Below the pieces are notes generated by a model, which was not told the origin of the DNA, made no database searches, and saw only the letters and a list, made by a program, of their open reading frames with translations. Position numbers and translations under genes: made by a program. A stretch of DNA of 9,273 bases from Pseudaquidulcibacter sp964557085 (GTDB lineage Bacteria; Pseudomonadota; Alphaproteobacteria; Caulobacterales; Aquidulcibacteraceae). Below, piece by piece: positions 1-5,912 of the stretch (position 1 is its first letter; the number at the start of each line of letters is the position of its first letter). The stretch spans positions 1-9,273 of the forward strand of contig CAZKYS010000092.1 of assembly GCA_964557085.1 (NCBI GenBank). The letters run 5' to 3'.

Positions 1-773
1 CACCTAAAATTTGTGCCATTTTCAGACGAAGAAATATTCTCATCTTCTTGTGCCCAATCCCAATAAGCCTCACCTTGATTTTCATCTATGTTTAAAGCGC
101 AATAATCAGGGTAATAATATGGAGGCGGGGCAATAAATTTGTGCTGAATAATCTTTAGTGGTTTGAATTTACAATTATTATTAAAAAAATCATCATTAGA
201 AGGTGGTAATTTACGCGCAATATTTTTAGATTCTGAAAATATTATTTTCGTCCCTTCAATATGGGCATTATCATAACCCCAAGGTTGTTCAACATTATCA
301 TAAAAAATCCATAACCGTCCAGATTTTGGAAAATCTTCATCAAGATTATTGTCGGAAATTTGGGCAAAATTAATTTGTGCAACGAAAGATAAAGGATAGC
401 CTGATATTGGTGTATTTGGTTTATTCTCAAAAGCATTAAGAATAAGGCTTCCTGTTTCAGGAGATGAAATTTCAAGACATGTTTTCAACATGTCAGAAAG
501 ATCATTTTCTTGTTGTTTATAATAATTTGCGCTTTCTTCTGATATGGCTTTGATGGGCCAGTCAATGTCGATTGGTAAATCAGGAAAGCCACCAATTTTT
601 GTTGCCCCCAAAGGGATTACATCTTCGGATTCTACTGTATGTGTTTCAAGCCAAATACAATTTTTTGATAATTCTAAAAGCTTTTCAATGGTTTCGCTTT
701 CAATTTCTGTATTTAACAAAGATTGTCTTAATTGATTTTTGTTTTGAAAGCCGTATTTATAAGTTTCGTCCAT
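1..773 (-). CDS. DUF1963 (YwqG-like) family protein, 3' end beyond window
   Basis: An open frame runs from ATG at 773 to the left edge without a stop (257 codons visible), so the C-terminus is missing. Visible family features are TKIGGFPDLP (residues 58-67) followed by DWP (71-73), then SFVAQINF (129-136), then a SGRLWIFYD strand and a PWGYD segment. This order of GG-x-P, WP, FxAQIN and LxFFYD-like strands is what I know of the DUF1963/YwqG family, cytosolic proteins without an established biochemical role. There is no signal peptide or membrane segment. The start is supported by an AAGGTGA Shine-Dalgarno about 5 nt upstream of ATG. The gene is divergent from mutM across an 87-bp gap in which I see no convincing promoter. 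Family assignment is from motif recall; the coding frame itself is clear. Confidence 0.8.
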   Translation of the reverse strand, partial: MDETYKYGFQNKNQLRQSLLNTEIESETIEKLLELSKNCIWLETHTVESEDVIPLGATKIGGFPDLPIDIDWPIKAISEESANYYKQQENDLSDMLKTCLEISSPETGSLILNAFENKPNTPISGYPLSFVAQINFAQISDNNLDEDFPKSGRLWIFYDNVEQPWGYDNAHIEGTKIIFSESKNIARKLPPSNDDFFNNNCKFKPLKIIQHKFIAPPPYYYPDYCALNIDENQGEAYWDWAQEDENISSSENGTNFR

Positions 774-860
774 TAAAATCACCTTCATTTAATTTGAACG
801 AGTAAGCAATGTTTTTCAAGCGTAAGGAATCGTGCCAATCACAGCTAAAAGAGATTGTAA

Positions 861-1736
861 ATGCCTGAATTACCTGAAGTTGAGACAATTAAAAACGGCC
901 TTGTTCCATTTTTGGAAGGGGCGAAAATAAAGAATGTTTCATTATCATCATATCGTTTGCGCTTTGAATATCCGCAGGGGTTTAAACAATATTTAATTGG
1001 TGCAAGTTTCAATAAATTAAAACGCCGCGCTAAATATATTATCGGTGAATTGGATAATGATAATAGCGTAATCATCCACCTTGGTATGAGTGGTCGGATT
1101 ACATTAATGGGTAATGGGCATAGCCTTACATTTGATGATTATGTCTATCAAACTGGTGCAAAAACTGTTCATGATCACGTGACAATCGATTTGGAAACGC
1201 AAAATGGCGAAGAATTCAAATTAATTTATAATGACCCGCGCCGTTTTGGCTTGTGGGATTTGGTCAAAACAATTGAAGTTGAAAAATCAAAACATTTTGC
1301 ACATTTAGGACCAGAACCATTAGAAGATGATTTTAACGGCAAAAAATTATTAGAACGTATCGGAAAAAAAGCCGCCCCAATCAAACTTGCGCTTTTAAAT
1401 CAGGAAATAATCGTAGGTCTTGGCAATATTTATGTTTGCGAGGCTTTGTATATGTCACACATTCACCCAATGCGCCCCGCAAATAGTTTATGCCAAAAAG
1501 AAGCCGATACATTAGTAAAAAATATCAAAGACGTATTGAATGTTGCAATCGGTGCGGGCGGCAGCACGCTTAATGATTTTCGCCATGCTGATGGCAATCT
1601 TGGCGGGTTTCAAGAAAGATTTCTTGCTTATGATAGGGAAGGGGCCGATTGCCCCGATAAAAAATGCGATGGTAAAATTGAGCGCATTGTGCAAGGTGGG
1701 CGTTCAACTTTCTTTTGCCCAAAATGTCAGAAATAA
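861..1736 (+). CDS. mutM: Formamidopyrimidine-DNA glycosylase (MutM/Fpg)
   Basis: Bifunctional DNA glycosylase/AP lyase that removes 8-oxoguanine and formamidopyrimidines in base-excision repair. The 291-aa length is normal or slightly long. The N-terminus MPELPEVET is the family signature: Pro2 is the Schiff-base nucleophile after Met removal, and Glu3 is catalytic. Lys58 in RRAKY is the conserved beta-elimination lysine. HLGMSGR and DPRRFG follow, then the helix-two-turn-helix region around VGLGNIYVCEAL. The C-terminal zinc finger has four cysteines (C-x4-C then CPKC), the spacing I associate with alphaproteobacterial Fpg; E. coli has C-x2-C. The start is unambiguous because of the MPELPE requirement; an AAGAGA stretch upstream may act as a ribosome-binding site. 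The stop is separated by one base from the next gene, suggesting translational coupling. Confidence 0.98.
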   Translation: MPELPEVETIKNGLVPFLEGAKIKNVSLSSYRLRFEYPQGFKQYLIGASFNKLKRRAKYIIGELDNDNSVIIHLGMSGRITLMGNGHSLTFDDYVYQTGAKTVHDHVTIDLETQNGEEFKLIYNDPRRFGLWDLVKTIEVEKSKHFAHLGPEPLEDDFNGKKLLERIGKKAAPIKLALLNQEIIVGLGNIYVCEALYMSHIHPMRPANSLCQKEADTLVKNIKDVLNVAIGAGGSTLNDFRHADGNLGGFQERFLAYDREGADCPDKKCDGKIERIVQGGRSTFFCPKCQK

Positions 1737-1737
1737 A

Positions 1738-2226
1738 ATGAAAAAAATTACCATTTTTGTTTTGTCGTGCTTGCTTTGTCCTTTATTTGCAATTGCGCAG
1801 ACGGCAGACCCATCAATAAATATTATTGATGGCGCGCAAATTGTTTCAAAAAACACGCCATTACAAACCAATAAGTTTTTAGGTCGAAAAACCTTGGTTA
1901 TGTTTTGGAAATATGATTGCCCGCCATGTCGCGTTGAAATGTTGGAATTTGACAAAACCCGCTCAGCACTTGGTAAAATTCCTGTGATTTTAATTATCCC
2001 AAAATTCACAAAACTTGAAAATTCCGCGCTTCAACCCGCTATAAAAAACGGCGCAACAATTGCTGTAATTGGCGCCAATTATAGCGATGTTTTAGGCGAT
2101 TTAGGCGATGCCGAAGGCGGCGTTCCTTATAGTGTTTTATTCAACGAAAAAGGCAAAGCCTGCATCGCCAATCTTGGCCCAACCAATGCAAAAATCGTGA
2201 AAGATATGGTGCGGCAGTGCAAATAA
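1738..2226 (+). CDS. Exported thioredoxin-fold (TlpA/ResA-like) protein
   Basis: A 162-aa protein with a Sec signal (MKKITIFVLSCLLCPLFAIAQ, cleavage probably near A20/Q21) and a thioredoxin fold. The redox motif is WKYDCPPC (Cys61, Cys64), and GGVP with Pro130 is the likely cis-proline facing the active site. CPPC is typical of TlpA/ResA-like periplasmic disulfide reductases, so a role in the reduction of periplasmic thiols or cytochrome c cysteines is plausible but not shown. The central insert of TlpA is short. V8-L9-S10-C11 loosely resembles a lipobox, but the hydrophobic stretch before it would be too short. The frame stays open upstream into mutM (from 1540); I chose ATG 1738 because it gives the signal peptide and sits one base after the mutM stop (TAA-A-ATG). 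No clear Shine-Dalgarno, so expression probably depends on mutM translation. Confidence 0.85.
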   Translation: MKKITIFVLSCLLCPLFAIAQTADPSINIIDGAQIVSKNTPLQTNKFLGRKTLVMFWKYDCPPCRVEMLEFDKTRSALGKIPVILIIPKFTKLENSALQPAIKNGATIAVIGANYSDVLGDLGDAEGGVPYSVLFNEKGKACIANLGPTNAKIVKDMVRQCK

Positions 2227-2246
2227 ACCTAGGCAAATAAACCTAG
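2219..2246. repeat. 14-bp perfect tandem repeat between convergent stop codons
   Basis: GCAAATAAACCTAG occurs twice in direct succession (2219-2232 and 2233-2246). The first copy holds the TAA of the thioredoxin-like gene (2224-2226); the second holds the reverse-strand TAG of the convergent 80-aa gene (2243-2245). Each unit contains both stop codons, so a single ancestral unit would have left the two stops only 2 bp apart. The duplication changed neither protein. Confidence 0.9.
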
Positions 2247-2485
2247 CACAATGGCAATTGTGAGATTTCGGCGGCGATGGTTACTTTATCATCGCGTTTT
2301 TCAATGAACATTTGAATTTTGCCAATTTCGCCCGAAAATTCACAAAAAATAAGTGGCTTATCTACACGCACGGCTTTATTAATAATCACAAGGCCAAATT
2401 CGGTGCAAAACCGTTCCAAAGCGATATTCATATCGTCAAAAGTTTTGCGAGTATGGGAATCAAGTTTTTGTGAGCCTTCAGACAT
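2243..2485 (-). CDS. Hypothetical protein, 80 aa, acidic N-terminal half
   Basis: I do not recognise a family. The product is a small soluble protein without signal peptide or membrane helix. It starts MSEGSQKLDSHTRKTFDDMN, continues with a predicted helix (ALERFCTEFG), then alternates hydrophobic strands (GLVIINKA, PLIFCEF, IQMFIEKR, KVTIAAEI) and ends SQLPLC. Two cysteines are internal (FCTEF, FCEF) and one is the last residue. That it is a real gene is supported by a strong promoter (TTGACA-17-TCTAAT on the minus strand at 2539-2511), an AAGGGA ribosome-binding site before ATG 2485, and convergent packing with its neighbour. Its pattern of one helix plus a small sheet would fit a compact binding domain, but I assign no function. 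Confidence 0.7.
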   Translation of the reverse strand: MSEGSQKLDSHTRKTFDDMNIALERFCTEFGLVIINKAVRVDKPLIFCEFSGEIGKIQMFIEKRDDKVTIAAEISQLPLC

Positions 2486-2510
2486 GGCTTTCCCTTGCGT
2501 TAGATATATG

Positions 2511-2539
2511 ATTAGAACTTAACCTAGTATTATTGTCAA
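2511..2539 (-). promoter_or_regulatory. Sigma-70-type promoter of the 80-aa gene
   Basis: On the minus strand, TTGACA (2539-2534) is followed by a 17-nt spacer and TCTAAT (2516-2511). The -35 is a perfect consensus match and the -10 matches at five of six positions. Transcription would begin near 2504, giving a leader of about 19 nt that contains AAGGGA before ATG 2485. It lies back-to-back with the def promoter. Confidence 0.7.
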
Positions 2540-2568
2540 CAATCGCGACGGTTTTTTGTAGTTTTCAC

Positions 2569-2597
2569 TTGATTTTAAGACATTCACACCATATTTA
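2569..2597 (+). promoter_or_regulatory. Promoter of def, probably giving a leaderless mRNA
   Basis: TTGATT (2569-2574), a 17-nt spacer and TATTTA (2592-2597). The -10 box ends 6 nt before the def ATG at 2604, so the expected first transcribed base is at or next to that ATG. There is no Shine-Dalgarno in TGCCCA before the start. An out-of-frame ATG at 2597 meets a stop after four codons and is not a plausible start. Confidence 0.5.
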
Positions 2598-2603
2598 TGC
2601 CCA

Positions 2604-3125
2604 ATGATTAGACAAATTCTGACAGTTCCTGACCCAATTTTAAAGCAAGTTTCAAAGCCAGTTGAAATTGTGAATGATGAGATTCGCACTTTAATGGCTG
2701 ATATGCTTGAAACAATGTATGATGCAAAGGGTATTGGCCTTGCTGCTATACAAATTGGCGTGCCTTTGCGCGTTATAGTTATGGATTTGGTTTGGGGTAA
2801 AGAAGATGCGGGTGATGCGCGCCTTCCACGTTATTTTATAAACCCTGAAATTTTGGACGAATCCGAAGAATTACGCCCCTATGAAGAAGGCTGCCTATCT
2901 GTTCCCGAATATTACGAAGAGATTGAGCGCCCGGCAAAAATCAAATTAAAATATCTGAATGAAAATGGCGAAGAGGTTGTTGAAGATGCGAATGAAATGT
3001 TTGCAACCTGTATTCAGCATGAAATCGATCATTTAAACGGCATTGTTTTCATCGATAAATTATCACGGCTAAAACGCGAACGCGCAATTGCCAAGGTAAA
3101 AAAAGTAAGACGCATCGCGGCATAA
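2604..3125 (+). CDS. def: Peptide deformylase
   Basis: Removes the N-formyl group from nascent polypeptides; a cytoplasmic metalloenzyme (usually Fe2+) acting at the ribosome exit. All three family motifs are present in order: GIGLAAIQ (43-50, motif 1), EGCLSVP (95-101, motif 2 with metal ligand Cys97) and QHEIDH (138-143, motif 3 with ligands His139 and His143 and catalytic Glu140). The 173-aa length and the basic C-terminus (KLSRLKRERAIAKVKKVRR) are normal for the active type-1 enzyme. It stands alone: the usual partner fmt is not downstream, and an intrinsic terminator follows directly. The start is fixed by MIRQILTVPDPIL, the standard N-terminus. The -10 position points to leaderless translation initiation. 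Confidence 0.98.
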   Translation: MIRQILTVPDPILKQVSKPVEIVNDEIRTLMADMLETMYDAKGIGLAAIQIGVPLRVIVMDLVWGKEDAGDARLPRYFINPEILDESEELRPYEEGCLSVPEYYEEIERPAKIKLKYLNENGEEVVEDANEMFATCIQHEIDHLNGIVFIDKLSRLKRERAIAKVKKVRRIAA

Positions 3126-3126
3126 T

Positions 3127-3158
3127 AAAAAACCGCCTTAAATTTAGGGAGGTTTTTT
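3127..3158 (+). terminator. Rho-independent terminator after def
   Basis: Two bases after the def stop, AAAAAACCGCC (3127-3137) can pair with GGAGGTTTTTT (3148-3158), with one internal mismatch and a 10-nt loop; the right arm ends in six T. It separates def from the metal-efflux operon. Confidence 0.85.
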
Positions 3159-3166
3159 ATGACTAC

Positions 3167-3196
3167 TTGACATATCCTATCCTGGGGGATAGGATA
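3167..3196 (+). promoter_or_regulatory. Promoter with embedded palindromic operator of the metal sensor
   Basis: The -35 TTGACA (3167-3172) is a perfect consensus match. After 17 nt comes a -10-like TAGGAT (3190-3195). A perfect inverted repeat fills the space: arms TATCCTATCC (3173-3182) and GGATAGGATA (3187-3196) around TGGG, giving a run of five G (3184-3188). CsoR/RcnR/DmeR repressors are known to bind G/C-tract sites flanked by A/T-rich inverted repeats, so this is very likely the autoregulatory operator; bound repressor would block RNA polymerase at both boxes. The -10 ends 5 nt before ATG 3201 with no Shine-Dalgarno, so the transcript is probably leaderless. Confidence 0.85.
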
Positions 3197-3200
3197 ACTT

Positions 3201-3467
3201 ATGCTTGGTCAAAAAGATAATTCAAATCATAATCATGATGCAATTTTTAAGCGTCTTAGGCGCGCGGAAGGGCATTTAAAATCTGTAATATCAATGATTG
3301 AAAATGGCCGCACTTGCCTTGAAATAACACAACAATTGCATGCTGTTGAGGCGGCGATCTCAAATGCAAAACGTGAATTAATTCACGAACATATTGATAA
3401 TTGTCTTGAATTAGGTGGCAGTGATGCACGTGTTCAGGAATTAAAAGTGCTTTCTAAATTCTTATAG
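3201..3467 (+). CDS. CsoR/RcnR-family metal-sensing repressor
   Basis: An 88-aa all-helical repressor of the DUF156 family that releases its operator on binding metal. The core KRLRRAEGHLKSVISMIENGRTCLE aligns without gaps with RcnR up to the ligand cysteine. Ligand positions read Cys39, His64 and Cys68 (spacing 25 and 4), the C-H-C fingerprint of copper sensor CsoR and nickel sensor InrS; E. coli RcnR has Cys35, His60, His64. The N-terminal His that completes RcnR/InrS sites falls on Asn7 by strict alignment, but His10 and His12 (NHNH) are close. The next gene, an RcnA-type exporter six bases downstream, argues for Ni or Co rather than Cu; the metal is inferred from this. I leave the symbol blank because fingerprint and partner point in different directions. 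Autoregulation is indicated by the operator at 3173-3196. Confidence 0.93.
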   Translation: MLGQKDNSNHNHDAIFKRLRRAEGHLKSVISMIENGRTCLEITQQLHAVEAAISNAKRELIHEHIDNCLELGGSDARVQELKVLSKFL

Positions 3468-3473
3468 GTCAAA

Positions 3474-4265
<792 letters not shown>

Positions 4266-4266
4266 C

Positions 4267-4300
4267 AAAAAAGCCTGAAACAAAGTTTCAGGCTTTTTTT
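4267..4300 (+). terminator. Rho-independent terminator after rcnA
   Basis: AAAAAAGCCTGAAAC and GTTTCAGGCTTTTTT form a perfect 15-bp stem around a 3-nt AAA loop, with T extending to 4300. It starts two bases after the rcnA stop. Its A/T symmetry would let it work for the convergent rplS transcript too. Confidence 0.95.
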
Positions 4301-4315
4301 AAATTTATTATGTGG

Positions 4316-4349
4316 AAGATTTTTAAAAATGACACTTTTTAAAAATCTT
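4316..4349. terminator. AT-rich perfect inverted repeat between convergent operons
   Basis: AAGATTTTTAAAAA (4316-4329) and TTTTTAAAAATCTT (4336-4349) are perfect 14-nt complementary arms around a 6-nt loop. It is likely a weak bidirectional terminator or mRNA 3'-end-protecting stem for rplS transcripts. No gene is visible in 4301-4406. Confidence 0.5.
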
Positions 4350-4366
4350 TCTCGAATTTAAAACAC

Positions 4367-4398
4367 CGAAAATTATTTTGCGAAGCAAAAAATTTTCG
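4367..4398 (-). terminator. Hairpin downstream of rplS
   Basis: On the minus strand CGAAAATT-TTTTGC pairs with GCAAAA-T-AATTTTCG: 14 bp with a 3-nt TTC loop and one bulged T. It begins 8 nt after the rplS stop. A T-run is lacking, so it may act with the stem at 4316-4349. Confidence 0.5.
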
Positions 4399-4406
4399 AG
4401 TGAAAT

Positions 4407-4784
4407 CTATTCATAATCGCGGCCAGTTGTACGCTCTGCGATACGTGCAGATTTACCACGGCGATCACGTAGATAGTAAAGTTTCGCACGGCGAACTTTA
4501 CCTTTACGAACCAATTGAATGCTTTCAAGATTTGGTGAATAAAGCGGAAACACACGCTCAACGCCTTCACCGAATGAAATTTTACGAACAGTGAAATTAG
4601 CAGAAAGACCGCCACCAGTACGTGCGATACATACGCCTTCATATGCCTGAACGCGCTCGCGCTCACCCTCTTTAATTTTCACATTTACGCGAACTGTATC
4701 ACCTGCAGAAAATTCAGGGATATTTTTGTTTTCAGTTACGCGTGCGATTTCTTCTTTGTTTAAAGTATCGATAATATTTGTCAT
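4407..4784 (-). CDS. rplS: 50S ribosomal protein L19
   Basis: Protein of the large subunit at the 30S-50S interface. The 125-aa length is usual. It begins MTNIIDTLNKEEIARV, has the core GDTVRVNVKIKEGERERVQAYEGVCIAR, the segment SFGEGVERVFPLYSPNLESIQLV and the basic tail RKGKVRRAKLYYLRDRRGKSARI; all are characteristic of L19. ATG 4784 is preceded by AAAGGTGA at good spacing. This is the only complete copy: its first 80 codons are repeated 1,128 bp upstream as the head of a chimera. In many bacteria rplS follows rpsP-rimM-trmD; here its upstream gene is sua5. It lies behind a 237-bp leader rich in hairpins with TTGACA at 4955-4950. The residues after position 80 are outside the duplicated segment. 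Confidence 0.98.
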   Translation of the reverse strand: MTNIIDTLNKEEIARVTENKNIPEFSAGDTVRVNVKIKEGERERVQAYEGVCIARTGGGLSANFTVRKISFGEGVERVFPLYSPNLESIQLVRKGKVRRAKLYYLRDRRGKSARIAERTTGRDYE

Positions 4785-5677
4785 TTTTCACCTTTGCACG
4801 ATCAAAACTGCGCCTTGCGGTTTTCAAAATCCCTTCGGAATTTTGAAGCAAGTCGGCCTCTTCGCCTTATCCAAAAAGTCTGCAACTTTTTGGGGCTCAT
4901 CGCGGCAAACTTGCGCCTTAAAGTGCAATTTCATTCGCATTTTTATTGTTGTCAAAAGTTTTCCCATTAGGGAAGGGCGGCTCATATCCCATAAAATAGG
5001 GAATGTCACGCACAAATGACATTATTTTTCGGCTGCGCGCGTCAATCTATCATTTATTGCTGCACCAATGCCATTATTTGGAATTGGGGCAATTTTAATT
5101 GCGTGCGGTTTTTGCGCATCGGCCTGCCTTATCATTTTATATAAATTTGCCGCAGCTTCTTGAAGATTGCTTGTTTTTGAAAGGTTTAATTGGCAATCCA
5201 TATCACCAAAACCAATTAAAACCTCATTATCTTGGGCATTATCGCAATTTAAAAATAATGGCGCGTTTGGTGAATAATGTTTCAAAAGCATGCCAGGGGA
5301 TTTTGGCGAATTTTCATCCTTTAAATTGGCAATTTTAACCTTGGCATTAATTACGTTTTCAATTTCTTCAATTGTTATTGCGCCATATCTTAATAATGTG
5401 ACTTCATTTTCAAATACTGCAACAACCGTGCTTTCAAGGCCAATTTGGCATTCGCCGCCATCAATAATTACGGGCAAATTATCGCCAAATTCACTTTCTA
5501 CATGATGTGCAGAAGTTGGCGAAACGTGACCCGAAATATTGGCGCTTGGCGCGGCAATTGGCGCGCCAAATCCTTTTATTATTTGATATGCTACTTCATG
5601 ATTTGGGCAGCGAATGGCAATTGTTTCAAGACCTGCGCAGGTTAAGTCACAAATTTCACTATAAGCAAGGCGCGGAA
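4544..5677. repeat. Tandem duplication, copy 1 (unit 1,128 bp)
   Basis: Starts inside rplS (codon 80) and, reading along the plus strand, covers the first 80 codons of rplS, its leader and the 3' 216 codons of a sua5 copy. It matches 5672-6805 base for base as far as I compared. Copies share the 6-bp GCGGAA at 4544, 5672 and 6800. The flanking bases differ at the outer ends (A before the left one, C after the right one), so the homology that joined them was only 6 bp. Confidence 0.95.
4785..5021 (-). promoter_or_regulatory. Structured leader and putative promoter of rplS (copy 1)
   Basis: The 237-bp gap has a consensus -35 TTGACA (4955-4950, minus) with only a poor -10 (GAAATT, 4932-4927). 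Downstream, the predicted RNA has a perfect 9-bp stem CCAAAAAGT/ACTTTTTGG (4893-4871) inside a GCAAGT/ACTTGC closing pair (4914-4848), an 11-bp stem with one G-U (4847-4823) and a third stem with one mismatch (4824-4804). A 7-bp stem AATGTCA/TGACATT (5023-5002) overlaps the upstream stop codon. This could be an autoregulatory L19 leader, an RNA-stability element or an interspersed palindromic repeat; I match no known RNA family. The same region occurs identically at 5913-6149. Confidence 0.5.
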
Positions 5678-5912
5678 ACACACGCTCAACGCCTTCACCG
5701 AATGAAATTTTACGAACAGTGAAATTAGCAGAAAGACCGCCACCAGTACGTGCGATACATACGCCTTCATATGCCTGAACGCGCTCGCGCTCACCCTCTT
5801 TAATTTTCACATTTACGCGAACTGTATCACCTGCAGAAAATTCAGGGATATTTTTGTTTTCAGTTACGCGTGCGATTTCTTCTTTGTTTAAAGTATCGAT
5901 AATATTTGTCAT
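5022..5912 (-). CDS. In-frame chimera: L19 N-terminus fused to Sua5 C-terminus
   Basis: A 296-aa open frame produced at the duplication junction. Residues 1-80 are L19 1-80 (through GVERVFP); residues 81-296 are Sua5 96-311 (from RLAYSEICDL). Both genes cross the shared TTCCGC in the same codon phase, so no frameshift results. It retains the rplS ribosome-binding site and leader and should be translated at a high rate if the rplS promoter works. The L19 half lacks the conserved YSPNLESI segment and basic tail; the Sua5 half lacks PTETVYGL and the K-G-R substrate-binding residues but keeps SANISG, STVV and the whole C-terminal Sua5 domain. Neither parental activity is expected. It is probably a non-functional by-product, possibly harmful if its L19 head enters ribosome assembly. 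If the duplication is an assembly error, this gene does not exist. Confidence 0.75.
   Translation of the reverse strand: MTNIIDTLNKEEIARVTENKNIPEFSAGDTVRVNVKIKEGERERVQAYEGVCIARTGGGLSANFTVRKISFGEGVERVFPRLAYSEICDLTCAGLETIAIRCPNHEVAYQIIKGFGAPIAAPSANISGHVSPTSAHHVESEFGDNLPVIIDGGECQIGLESTVVAVFENEVTLLRYGAITIEEIENVINAKVKIANLKDENSPKSPGMLLKHYSPNAPLFLNCDNAQDNEVLIGFGDMDCQLNLSKTSNLQEAAANLYKMIRQADAQKPHAIKIAPIPNNGIGAAINDRLTRAAEK

Noticed and set aside
242..475. 77-aa minus-strand ORF
   Set aside because: Shadow in a different frame of the DUF1963-family gene running through 1-773.
544..805. Plus-strand small ORFs of 63 and 77 aa
   Set aside because: Antisense to the DUF1963-family frame, which has clear family motifs on the minus strand and a good ribosome-binding site.
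1540..1737. Upstream start giving a 228-aa thioredoxin-like protein
   Set aside because: The extra 66 residues overlap mutM, have no family match and would bury the obvious signal peptide starting at 1738.
3127..3196. The operator palindrome at 3173-3196 as a second terminator of def
   Set aside because: It lacks a T-run, lies after a good terminator, and its position between -35 and -10 with a G5 tract fits an operator for the adjacent repressor much better.
4824..5015. 63-aa minus-strand ORF in the rplS leader (and its copy at 5952-6143)
   Set aside because: It has no ribosome-binding site and overlaps the hairpin-forming leader. It is more likely a by-product of structured non-coding DNA, although a repeat-encoded peptide cannot be excluded.
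4726..5019. 97-aa plus-strand ORF antisense to the rplS start and leader (and copy at 5854-6147)
   Set aside because: Overlaps rplS coding sequence in antisense, has no recognisable domain and is duplicated only because the DNA is.
5099..5722. Several plus-strand ORFs within sua5-derived sequence (and copies to 6817)
   Set aside because: Antisense shadows of sua5; unrelated to any family and lacking start signals.
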